Part shown: piece by piece, positions 1 through 5,557 of the stretch
Numbering within the stretch: the first letter of the stretch is position 1
How the letters are laid out: each line of letters starts with the position of its first letter
Origin: Ignavibacteriales bacterium
GTDB lineage: Bacteria; Bacteroidota; Ignavibacteria; UBA10030
Assembly: GCA_016218005.1 (NCBI GenBank)
Contig: JACRFF010000265.1
Location: 1 to 5,557 of the forward strand
Direction of reading: 5' to 3'
Length of the DNA stretch: 5,557 nucleotides
Made by a program: the position numbers and the translations under genes
Notes under the pieces: generated by a model
The model's input: the letters and a program-made list of their open reading frames with translations, nothing else
The model's database searches: none
Told to the model about the DNA's origin: nothing

Positions 1-6
1 ACAAAG

Positions 7-36
7 CGTCGGGGCAGGCAGGACTCGAATCCGGAA
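7..36 (-). pseudogene. tRNA-like 3' fragment (T-arm plus acceptor half)
   Basis: On the minus strand a T-loop TTCGAGT (23-29) is followed by CCTGC and CTGCCCC, with ACG where CCA would be. Positions 19-36 match the T-arm of the neighbouring tRNA-Lys (90-107) at 16 of 18 bases, including an 11-base identical run. The T-stem pairs poorly (CCGGA against CCTGC), and the heptamer array occupies the place where the anticodon arm should be, so this cannot be a complete tRNA. It may be a decayed tRNA copy, an attachment-site remnant of an element beyond the left edge, or chance resemblance. Confidence 0.35.
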
Positions 37-41
37 TACGT

Positions 42-76
42 CAATTGGCAATTGGAAATTCGCAATTGGCAATTCC
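42..76. repeat. Heptanucleotide tandem repeat, five imperfect units
   Basis: Five 7-nt units lie end to end. Units 1, 2 and 4 (42-48, 49-55, 63-69) are CAATTGG, unit 3 (56-62) is AAATTCG and unit 5 (70-76) is CAATTCC. Every unit has the AATT core, and the CAATTG hexamer is self-complementary, so the array looks similar on both strands. It begins one base beyond the tRNA-Lys CCA end and codes for nothing visible. It resembles in design the short heptamer repeats (STRR) known in cyanobacterial intergenic regions, but the unit sequence differs. Its function is unknown. Confidence 0.8.
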
Positions 77-77
77 T

Positions 78-153
78 TGGTGCACCCACCAGGACTCGAA
101 CCTGGAACCCACTGATTAAGAGTCAGTTGCTCTACCAATTGAGCCATGGGTGC
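78..153 (-). tRNA. tRNA-Lys, anticodon CTT, CCA encoded
   Basis: A complete cloverleaf folds on the minus strand. The acceptor GCACCCA (147-153) pairs perfectly with TGGGTGC (82-88). The D-stem is GCTC/GAGC around an 8-nt loop. The anticodon stem ACTGA/TCAGT holds the loop CTCTTAA, with anticodon CTT at 118-120 (reads AAG, lysine). A 5-nt variable loop and the T-arm CCAGG-TTCGAGT-CCTGG follow. The discriminator is A (81) and CCA is encoded at 78-80. The 5' end is 7 nt from the secG stop, so it is likely cut out of a secG transcript by RNase P. No terminator hairpin with a T-run is visible downstream (1-77). Confidence 0.97.
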
Positions 154-160
154 TTCAGAG

Positions 161-478
161 CTACTTTTGGCCTTGCGCAGGCAACTGTGCTGGCGGCAGA
201 GCAGGTGCCGGAGTGCTTTGGATAACGCTTTCTCTACTGCGTTCATGGGGCGGCAAAAGCCAAAGGTTAATCAACAGGGCAAGAACCATGAAAACACCCG
301 CAAGGATTTGCGTCGTCTTCGAGAGAAAATCCGATGTCCGGCGAACTCCGAACACGGTTCCAATATTAGCCCCGCCCAGGCTCCCTGCCAGTCCCCCTCC
401 CTTGCTCGATTGCATCAACACCACAAGAATGAGCAGAACTCCGACGAACATTTCCAGAATGATGGCAATTGTATACAT
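161..478 (-). CDS. secG: Protein translocase subunit SecG
   Basis: SecG is the small inner-membrane partner of SecYE that assists SecA-driven protein export. The protein is 105 residues, within the usual 75-130. It has a first membrane helix (about 4-22), the family hallmark MQSSKGGGLAGSLGG (22-36) in the cytoplasmic loop, then IGTVFGVRRTSDFLSKTTQ, and a second membrane helix (about 56-75). It ends in a hydrophilic, Pro/Ala/Gln-rich tail of some 30 residues. The chosen ATG gives the standard N-terminus with the helix starting at once. A GGGG run at 482-485 is only about 3 nt from the ATG, so the ribosome site is weak. The gene appears to have its own promoter at 530-558 and is followed 7 nt later by tRNA-Lys, which is probably processed from the same transcript. 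The MQSSKGGG and FGVRRTSDFLSK wording resembles FCB-group SecG. Confidence 0.95.
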   Translation of the reverse strand: MYTIAIILEMFVGVLLILVVLMQSSKGGGLAGSLGGANIGTVFGVRRTSDFLSKTTQILAGVFMVLALLINLWLLPPHERSRESVIQSTPAPALPPAQLPAQGQK

Positions 479-495
479 AGTCCCCGTGCGATAGG

Positions 496-522
496 AAAAA
501 AAGTCCCGATCGATTGATCGGG
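496..522 (-). terminator. Hairpin plus T-run: intrinsic terminator of the dxs operon or secG 5' leader hairpin
   Basis: CCCGATC and GATCGGG form a perfect 7-bp stem with a 4-nt loop (505-522). On the minus strand this is followed after two bases by seven T (496-502), the shape of a rho-independent terminator for the operon ending at 645. The T-run ends only 17 nt before the secG ATG, and the best secG promoter lies just upstream. Transcripts from that promoter would therefore begin with this hairpin, making a 5'-end stabiliser or a leaky attenuator an alternative reading. Confidence 0.6.
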
Positions 523-529
523 TGAATAA

Positions 530-558
530 AATATAGCGACAGAAGCCAGAAAATGCAA
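530..558 (-). promoter_or_regulatory. Putative sigma70-type promoter for secG-tRNA-Lys
   Basis: On the minus strand TTGCAT (553-558) and TATATT (530-535) are separated by exactly 17 nt, each one or two bases from the sigma70 consensus. The -10 runs on into TTTTATT, so the site also roughly fits the FCB-type TTG and TAnnTTTG pattern with about 20 nt between them. The predicted start, near 523-524, falls at the foot of the 505-522 hairpin, about 45 nt before the secG ATG. It is inferred from motif and spacing only. Confidence 0.55.
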
Positions 559-644
559 GAAATTATTTGATTCGAACGTTCTTCCCGAATTTGCTCGAAG
601 GCAATGTGCGAAGAGTTTTCCCACTCTACACCCTCCACCGAAGA

Positions 645-1484
645 CTATTTCCAATGCACTGTGATAACAGACGAGAGTGTAGTTTGCAGAACCTTGGCGG
701 CGGAACCGTTCTTTATGACGATTTCTACAAGTCCGTCGCTGCCAATGATCAGCGAAACGTTTTCGGATTCCGCGCTAGAATAGTTCGCAATCCACGTTTC
801 GATCCGGTGTTCGTTGACCGCAAGTCCATTCAAGCGCTGTCTTGCCGTTCTCTCATCTCGCAATCGAATATTGGTAACAACGTTTCCAAATCGATCGATG
901 TGAAGAATTTGCGGCGCAGATTCCGAATGAGGATTTTCCACAAACGGAGAACACGCTGAAGGCAACGCAACGCCCTTTGCCATTCGAGCAATCTCAACAC
1001 CGCTTGCCAGCAGTGCGGCCAGCGGTGCAAAGATATCCCTTCCGTGAAAGGTGTGGGAAATTTCATCGTGCAAGTATTTTTCCGCTTTCTTCAAATCGAC
1101 TTCAAATAACTTGGTGTGTTTTTCTTCAGTCGTAACAAAATCGAGAACTCCATTTGCGGGTGCAAGGAATATGTGATCGGCGGTCCGCAGAATATGGATA
1201 GGACGATCGCTTCCAACACCCGGGTCAATTACGCATACAAATACTGTGCGGCGCGGAAAATAGCGGTAAGATGACCAGAGCAGATATGCGGCTTCGTTCA
1301 CAGCTTGAGGATGTATCTCATGCGAGAGATCGACGAATCGAAGCGACGGGTTCCTCGTCAGCATCACGCCTTTCATGGTGCCGACGTAATGATCACGCAA
1401 GCCAAAATCGGTCAGGAGGGCTATAAGAGAAGTGCGTTGAGTATGGCGGTGATTCGATCGAGAGCGAATCCGGGAATTCTTCAC
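645..1484 (-). CDS. SAM hydroxide adenosyltransferase / SAM hydrolase (DUF62 family)
   Basis: Proteins of this family split S-adenosylmethionine with water into adenosine and methionine and are related in fold to the SAM-dependent fluorinase and chlorinase. The protein is 279 residues. Conserved landmarks are ALLTDFG (22-28), DHYVGTMKG (31-39), LSHEI (53-57), VFVCVIDPGVGSDR (81-94), LAPANGVL (107-114), SHTFHGRDIFAPLAALLA (143-160), IDRFGNVVTNI and, near the C-terminus, GSDGLVEIVIKNGSAA. Asp87, Arg94 and His147 fit the Asp-Arg-His water-activating triad known for the hydrolases. I see no halogenase-type insertion, so hydrolysis is more likely than halogenation. The start is GTG. The first 18 or so residues are a basic, Arg/His-rich extension before the usual beginning of the family. 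It is the last gene of the xseA-xseB-dxs-oxidoreductase run, 9 nt after its neighbour. The cellular role of SAM hydrolysis here is unknown. Confidence 0.93.
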   Translation of the reverse strand: MKNSRIRSRSNHRHTQRTSLIALLTDFGLRDHYVGTMKGVMLTRNPSLRFVDLSHEIHPQAVNEAAYLLWSSYRYFPRRTVFVCVIDPGVGSDRPIHILRTADHIFLAPANGVLDFVTTEEKHTKLFEVDLKKAEKYLHDEISHTFHGRDIFAPLAALLASGVEIARMAKGVALPSACSPFVENPHSESAPQILHIDRFGNVVTNIRLRDERTARQRLNGLAVNEHRIETWIANYSSAESENVSLIIGSDGLVEIVIKNGSAAKVLQTTLSSVITVHWK

Positions 1485-1490
1485 AGACTA

Positions 1491-1495
1491 TCCTT
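1491..1495 (-). promoter_or_regulatory. Ribosome binding site deciding a GTG start
   Basis: The minus strand reads AAGGA, 6 nt before the GTG at 1482-1484. It overlaps the TAA stop of the upstream oxidoreductase (1494-1496). No other ATG, GTG or TTG lies between this site and the conserved LLTDFG motif of the next protein, so this site fixes the start codon and suggests coupled translation. Confidence 0.7.
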
Positions 1496-2501
1496 ATCGG
1501 ATGGCTACTGCCTTTCCCATCTTGGCTGACTTGTAGATCGCATCGACTATTCGCATACGGTAGACCGCCTCCTCGCCGGTGGAAAGCACCGGATGGACTC
1601 CCCGCAGCGATCCTACCCAGTGTTTTAATTCGTTCTCATAAGACTTCATGAACAGAGCCTGAGAACTTTCTTGAACAACCGGAGCAACGTTCACCAGACT
1701 ATCGTGCATTCGCTTTACGATCCGGAAGGGATTAAGAGAGCCGCTGCCTTCCGTGCCAAACACGTCGCAATAAAAGAAATCTGAATTCGATTCAAACGAC
1801 CAACTTGCTTCAATGGTCAATGTCGACCCGTTTTTCATTTTCATAAAGACAATAGAAGAATCTTCGACATCCTTGGTGCTATGCCGATAGTTGGTTGCCG
1901 TTACTTCTTTCACTTCGGGATACCCCATCATCCAAAAGGCGAGGTCGAACATGACAATGCCAAGATCGAGCACTACCCCTCCACCCGATTGTTCCTTCAT
2001 GGCGAACCAAGCGCTTTGGGAATCCAACTTTCGAAACCAACCAGCCTTAGCGTAGAAGATTTTTCCGAGGGCGTGATCTTCGATAAACGAACGAAGGATC
2101 ATTGCATCTGGCCGGAAGCGATTGTTCATTCCCACCATCAGGTCCAAGTGTTTACGTTTGGCAGTTTCGACGATATCATTTGCTTCCGTTTGCGAACGCG
2201 CCAGAGGCTTTTCAACCAGCACGTTTTTTCCGGCCTGCAGCGCAGCAACGGCCATGTCTCGGTGGGATTTTGTCGGTGTGCAAATATCCACGCCAACCAC
2301 TTCCTCTTCTTCCGCAAGCATAGCGGAATAGTCAACATACCATCGGGAAACACCAAACTTCTCAGCCACCACCCGTGCTTTCGTTTTGTCGAGGTCGCAT
2401 ACGGCAACGACTTCGGCGTCATTGAGTCGTGTCAATACGGGGAGATGGATGTTTTGTCCAATCGTCCCAAGTCCAACCACCGCTACTTTCGCTTTTTTCA
2501 T
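1494..2501 (-). CDS. Gfo/Idh/MocA-family NAD(P)-dependent oxidoreductase, substrate unknown
   Basis: This is a two-domain dehydrogenase of the glucose-fructose oxidoreductase/inositol dehydrogenase family, presumably cytoplasmic and acting on a sugar, sugar acid or cyclitol; the substrate cannot be told from sequence. The protein is 335 residues. Residues 1-122 form the Rossmann domain, with VAVVGLGTIGQ (GxGxxG at 10-15), Asp36 after strand two, ICTPTKSH (73-80) and the family motif EKPLA (97-101, Lys98). The C-terminal domain has GGGVVLDLG (173-181) and a region FDLAFWMMGYPEV. Members normally have D-x-G-x-H-x-x-D here. Asp179 and Asp186 are present but the catalytic His position is Val183 (codon GTC, 1953-1955). 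The start is supported by GAAGG at 2509-2513, 7 nt upstream, and by the TAATG overlap with dxs. Family assignment is firm. Whether it is a normal dehydrogenase is open. Confidence 0.93.
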   Translation of the reverse strand: MKKAKVAVVGLGTIGQNIHLPVLTRLNDAEVVAVCDLDKTKARVVAEKFGVSRWYVDYSAMLAEEEEVVGVDICTPTKSHRDMAVAALQAGKNVLVEKPLARSQTEANDIVETAKRKHLDLMVGMNNRFRPDAMILRSFIEDHALGKIFYAKAGWFRKLDSQSAWFAMKEQSGGGVVLDLGIVMFDLAFWMMGYPEVKEVTATNYRHSTKDVEDSSIVFMKMKNGSTLTIEASWSFESNSDFFYCDVFGTEGSGSLNPFRIVKRMHDSLVNVAPVVQESSQALFMKSYENELKHWVGSLRGVHPVLSTGEEAVYRMRIVDAIYKSAKMGKAVAIR

Positions 2502-4441
2502 TAGACCGCCTTCAGTGCAATCACATCAGAACCTCTGGAGACATCCAAAAATTTTTTCGCCACACGTGCGATGCCGGCAGGGTCTAATTGGACAAGCTTG
2601 TACAATTCATGCGGGGCACCGTGCTCAACAAAATCATTGGAAAGGCCGTGCACAAGGAAATGCACATCGTTCATCCGATGACGTTGGAATGCCTCCAACA
2701 CTGCCGAACCAAAACCGCCATCGACGACATTGTCTTCAATCGTAACAATGTTGGAAAATTTCTTACCGATACTCAGAAGTAACTCTTCATCCAACGGTTT
2801 GACAAAACGCATATTCACCACTTCGGCCTCAATGCCTTCAGCCGAAAGCAACTCGGCAGCTTGCAACGCGTGGGGCACCATATTGCCAATCGCCAGCAAT
2901 GCGACCTCGCGGCCGGTGCGAACGGTTTCAGCTTTGCCAATCGGAATTTTCGCAAATCCAGCACGCACCGCTACTCCAAGCGCATTCCCTCGTGGATACC
3001 GAAGGGCGATCGGACCCTTCTTGTACTCTACCGCCGTAAAGAGCATGTCGCGCAGTTCCTGTTCGTCTTTCGGCGCCATCACCACCATACCTTGGATACA
3101 GCGAAGGTAGGAAAGATCAAGCGTGCCGTGGTGCGTTGGCCCATCCGCTCCGACCAATCCACCGCGATCAAGCACGAACACAACGTGCAGATGCTGCAAC
3201 GCGCAATCGTGAGCTACTTGGTCAAACGCTCGCTGGAGAAATGTCGAATAGATGGCGCATACCGGAATATAACCCTCCGTTGCCATGCCGGCGGCAAACG
3301 TTACGGCATGCTGCTCGGCAATGCCGACATCAAAAAAACGCTCCGGCATTTCGTGGTGCAGGTGAATCAATCCGGTACCATCGGGCATCGCAGCTGTAAT
3401 GCCGACAACTTTCGGATTCTGTTTGCAAATTTCGACCAGCGCCTTTCCGAAGATTGTCGTGTACGCGGGCGGCTCATCCGAGTTCTTTAAAGCCTTGCCG
3501 GTAATCTTGTCGAACGGATTGGCGGCGTGCATTCCTGTAATCTCAGCTTCAGCGGGTGCATAGCCCTTTCCTTTTTCCGTGATGGCATGAATCAAGATCG
3601 GGCCTGGCAGATCCTTAACGTGCCGCAGAATTTCAACCAACTTTACGACATTGTGGCCATTGAAGGGACCAAAATATCGGAACCCAAGCGCCTCGAACAA
3701 CATGCCTGGAGTTACGACGGCCTTCACGCCGCGCTCGACCCGTTGCGCAACTGCGCGCAGTCTATCACCGAACGTGTCAAGTTTTCCAGTCAACTCCCAT
3801 ACATTCGCTTTGAACTTGTTATACGTTGGATGCGTGAGCGCTTCGCTGAAGTAGTCGTGAAATGACCAGAGCTTTGGCTCCTTGGAAGAGAGTGAAACTT
3901 TTTGATTGTCATTGAGAATAACGATGAGATTCTTTCTCAGATGTCCGGCATTGTTCATCGCCTCATAGGCCATGCCGCCCGTCATCGATCCATCACCGAC
4001 AATTGCTACGACTTTGAAGTTCTTTCCGGCGAAATCTCGCGCCGTGGCGATGCCAAGCGCGGCGGAGATGGCGGTGTTCGCGTGGCCGGCGCCAAAAGCG
4101 TCATACTCGCTTTCGGACATCTTGAGAAAACCACTCAGCCCGTTCAACTGCCGGATGGTGTACATTTTGTCTTTGCGGCCTGTCAAAATTTTGTGTGGAT
4201 ACGCTTGGTGGCCTGTATCCCACACCAGCTTATCTTCGGGTGTATTGAACACATAGTGCAGCGCAACTGCCAACTCCACCGCACCAAGTCCTGCACCAAA
4301 ATGTCCACCCGTCTTTGAAACAACGTCAATCAAGAACTCACGAACCTCATTTGCCACGGCGCGAAGATCCTGAACCTCCAACTTTTTTAAGTCGGCTGGA
4401 ACGTTGATGTTGTTGAGAAATTTGAACTGCAATTCACTCAT
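2501..4441 (-). CDS. dxs: 1-deoxy-D-xylulose-5-phosphate synthase
   Basis: This enzyme condenses pyruvate and glyceraldehyde 3-phosphate to DXP with thiamine diphosphate and Mg2+. It is the first step of the MEP isoprenoid pathway and also feeds thiamine and pyridoxal synthesis. The protein is 646 residues, full length for the family. Visible landmarks are TGGHFGAGLG (catalytic-site His47), DTGHQAYPHKILTGR (75-89), the diphosphate/Mg motif GDGSMTGG (149-156) with NDN at 177-179, and GFRYFGPFNGH (253-263). Further on come DVGIAEQHAV with the cofactor-activating Glu376, Tyr398/Arg404, GADGPTHHG with His437, and RYPRGN with Arg484. The C-terminal transketolase domain follows to the end. The loop after NDN (180-192) departs from the usual MSIxxNxGA pattern. 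The ATG is preceded by GGAG at 4447-4450 with 5 nt spacing, supporting this start. Its stop overlaps the next ATG by one base (TAATG). The GGHFGAGLG form resembles FCB-group enzymes. Confidence 0.97.
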   Translation of the reverse strand: MSELQFKFLNNINVPADLKKLEVQDLRAVANEVREFLIDVVSKTGGHFGAGLGAVELAVALHYVFNTPEDKLVWDTGHQAYPHKILTGRKDKMYTIRQLNGLSGFLKMSESEYDAFGAGHANTAISAALGIATARDFAGKNFKVVAIVGDGSMTGGMAYEAMNNAGHLRKNLIVILNDNQKVSLSSKEPKLWSFHDYFSEALTHPTYNKFKANVWELTGKLDTFGDRLRAVAQRVERGVKAVVTPGMLFEALGFRYFGPFNGHNVVKLVEILRHVKDLPGPILIHAITEKGKGYAPAEAEITGMHAANPFDKITGKALKNSDEPPAYTTIFGKALVEICKQNPKVVGITAAMPDGTGLIHLHHEMPERFFDVGIAEQHAVTFAAGMATEGYIPVCAIYSTFLQRAFDQVAHDCALQHLHVVFVLDRGGLVGADGPTHHGTLDLSYLRCIQGMVVMAPKDEQELRDMLFTAVEYKKGPIALRYPRGNALGVAVRAGFAKIPIGKAETVRTGREVALLAIGNMVPHALQAAELLSAEGIEAEVVNMRFVKPLDEELLLSIGKKFSNIVTIEDNVVDGGFGSAVLEAFQRHRMNDVHFLVHGLSNDFVEHGAPHELYKLVQLDPAGIARVAKKFLDVSRGSDVIALKAV

Positions 4442-4443
4442 CG

Positions 4444-4677
4444 TTACTCCAAATCCTCAAGCTCAAGTTTTCCGTCGGCGCTTTTTGTCAATTTGCGAAT
4501 CTTCAATTCGGCGGCCTTGAGCTTCTCAGCGCATTCCTTGGAAAGCGCAATGCCTTCTTCATACAATTCAACGGCATTCTCTAATGGAATGGTTCCGTCC
4601 TCCAACTGTCGGACAATTTCTTCGAGTCGATCCAGATTCGCTTGCAAGCTATTTTTTGCCGGTTTCTTTGACGACAT
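4444..4677 (-). CDS. xseB: Exodeoxyribonuclease VII small subunit
   Basis: This is the small, non-catalytic helical subunit that binds XseA in multiple copies to form active exonuclease VII. The protein is 77 residues, normal for the family (about 60-90). It shows the family signature: LEEIVRQLEDGTIPLENAVELY, split here as a first helix around residues 17-26, the conserved turn DGTIPLE at about 27-33, and a second helix carrying the YEEGIALSKECAEKL pattern. The tail is acidic and hydrophilic. The ATG lies 5 nt after the xseA stop. An AGGG(A) sequence at 4680-4684 overlaps that stop but is rather close to the ATG, so expression probably relies partly on coupling with xseA translation. The stop is 2 nt before the dxs start. 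Identification rests on motif, length and position next to xseA. Confidence 0.96.
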   Translation of the reverse strand: MSSKKPAKNSLQANLDRLEEIVRQLEDGTIPLENAVELYEEGIALSKECAEKLKAAELKIRKLTKSADGKLELEDLE

Positions 4678-4682
4678 ATTCC

Positions 4683-5557
4683 CTACTGCACTTTTGTTCG
4701 CACGTTACCATCGTGAAAGACAATGTCGGCCACATCTCCTTCAGCCAACAATTGCGCGCTGGAAACGAACTTGCCATTTTTCTTGATAACCGCGTATCCC
4801 CGTTTGAGAATTTCCTGTGGAGCAAGAGCGTTAAGCCGGCTTATGATTGAATGCACTGCCTTGCGTGATCGGTCCAGCGAATGCGCAAGCTGCACATTCA
4901 AGAGCCGACTGGTTTCGTCCAGGCGCTGTGAATGCTCACGAAGAAGATCGAGCGGTCGATTGAATGAATAGCTGGCCAGCATACTTCGAATGGATTCTTT
5001 CGTTGAAGCGATTCGATTTCGAATATTGTCGCTCAAAGTATAGCACGAATTCCGAAGAACATCAAGAATGGCTCTGCGATGCGGCACAACAAGTTCCGCA
5101 GCCGCAGAAGGCGTAGGCGCGCGGAGGTCAGCTACAAAATCTGCAATGGAAAAATCAATTTCGTGCCCCACCGCGCTCATAATGGGAATCTTCGAGTGAT
5201 AGATGGCGCGCGCAACGATTTCCTCATTGAACGCCCAGAGGTCTTCCAACGATCCGCCGCCGCGAGCAGCGATGATGACATCCACTTCTCCATATCGATT
5301 GAGTAATTCGATCGCGTCCACGATTTCCTCTGCCGCGCCCGCGCCCTGCACCTTCACCGGAACGAGAATAACTTCAAGCGAGGGCATCCTCCGCTCCAAC
5401 ACACTTCGGATATCTTGTAGTGCGGCTCCTGTCTGCGACGTCACCACGCCGATTCGTTCTGGAATTTTAGGAAGAGGCCGCTTGCGATCTTCATCGAACA
5501 ATCCCTCCGCCGCCAACTTCCGTTTGAGGCGCTCGAACGCAAGCTGTAGTTCTCCCT
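4683..5557 (-). CDS. xseA: Exodeoxyribonuclease VII large subunit (partial, N-terminus outside window)
   Basis: This is the catalytic subunit of exonuclease VII, which with XseB degrades single-stranded DNA from both ends into oligonucleotides in the cytoplasm. The open frame runs without a stop to the right edge, so the gene is cut by the window. About 291 codons are visible of a family usually 400-460 residues long, so the N-terminal OB-fold domain is missing. The visible part begins [18 protein letters not shown], a well-known stretch of this family. It continues with the conserved [14 protein letters not shown] motif, [20 protein letters not shown] and TPSAAAE of the nuclease domain. A long helical region follows, then a short C-terminal segment containing [13 protein letters not shown] at 5514-5516 lies inside this conserved stretch and is not the start. 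The stop is TAG at 4683-4685, and xseB begins 5 nt downstream, so the two subunits are co-expressed. Identification is firm. Confidence 0.97.
   Translation of the reverse strand, partial: GELQLAFERLKRKLAAEGLFDEDRKRPLPKIPERIGVVTSQTGAALQDIRSVLERRMPSLEVILVPVKVQGAGAAEEIVDAIELLNRYGEVDVIIAARGGGSLEDLWAFNEEIVARAIYHSKIPIMSAVGHEIDFSIADFVADLRAPTPSAAAELVVPHRRAILDVLRNSCYTLSDNIRNRIASTKESIRSMLASYSFNRPLDLLREHSQRLDETSRLLNVQLAHSLDRSRKAVHSIISRLNALAPQEILKRGYAVIKKNGKFVSSAQLLAEGDVADIVFHDGNVRTKVQ

Noticed and set aside
1..77. Possible terminator after tRNA-Lys
   Set aside because: The self-complementary AATTG units can pair, but there is no GC-rich stem followed by a T-run on the minus strand.
146..517. 123-codon open frame on the plus strand starting inside the tRNA
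   Set aside because: It starts within tRNA-Lys and runs antisense to secG. The sequence has no domain and the start is implausible.
574..581. Palindrome GAACGTTC in the secG upstream region
   Set aside because: It is only 8 nt with no symmetric extension, which is expected by chance and not enough to call an operator.
645..1484. SAM-dependent fluorinase or chlorinase rather than hydrolase
   Set aside because: The protein has the Asp-Arg-His pattern and length of the hydrolase group, and its neighbours give no hint of halogenated-metabolite synthesis.
1881..2504. 207-codon open frame on the plus strand
   Set aside because: It lies wholly opposite the well-supported oxidoreductase gene, has a low-complexity His/Phe/Arg-rich composition, and shows no recognisable domain.
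2861..3490. 209-codon open frame on the plus strand
   Set aside because: It is antisense to dxs, is rich in Arg, His and Cys with no motif, and is typical of a shadow of a conserved gene on the other strand.
3902..4318. 138-codon open frame on the plus strand
   Set aside because: It is antisense to the conserved N-terminal half of dxs, with no ribosome site or family motif.

Overview
The window reads as an ordinary bacterial chromosome segment of roughly balanced base composition. All convincing genes lie on the minus strand. The closest family resemblances, from memory of conserved sequence signatures, are to the Bacteroidota/Chlorobi/Ignavibacteria (FCB) side of bacteria. These include DXS with GGHFGAGLG rather than the HLGSSLG type, and SecG with MQSSKGGGLAGSLGG followed by FGVRRTSDFLSKTTQ. 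This placement is an inference; no search was possible.

Reading in the direction of transcription (right to left), the window opens inside xseA, the exonuclease VII large subunit, whose N-terminus lies beyond the right edge. It is followed by xseB (small subunit), dxs (1-deoxy-D-xylulose-5-phosphate synthase), a Gfo/Idh/MocA-family oxidoreductase, and a DUF62-type S-adenosylmethionine hydrolase (SAM hydroxide adenosyltransferase). Junctions are a 5-nt gap, a 2-nt gap, a 1-nt TAATG overlap and a 9-nt gap, so these five genes look like one operon with translational coupling. The promoter of this operon is not in the window.

A 166-nt intergenic stretch (479-644) separates this operon from secG. 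It holds a good sigma70-like promoter (TTGCAT, 17 nt, TATATT) and, directly at the predicted transcription start, a 7-bp hairpin followed by seven T on the minus strand. The hairpin can be read as the terminator of the dxs operon, as the 5' end of the secG mRNA, or as both. secG is followed after only 7 nt by a complete tRNA-Lys(CTT) gene with an encoded CCA end.

The left end (1-77) has no protein gene. It holds a tandem array of five imperfect 7-nt units (consensus CAATTGG) one nucleotide past the tRNA CCA, and then a sequence resembling the T-arm and acceptor 3' half of a second tRNA that lacks the rest of the molecule.

Functionally the window combines DNA repair/degradation (exonuclease VII), entry into the MEP isoprenoid pathway (DXS), an unassigned sugar-type dehydrogenase, SAM turnover, protein export (SecG) and translation (tRNA-Lys). 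I see no sign of a new defence or mobile system. The points most worth checking are the secG leader, the left-edge repeat and tRNA fragment, the missing catalytic His in the oxidoreductase, and a divergent cofactor-site loop in DXS.
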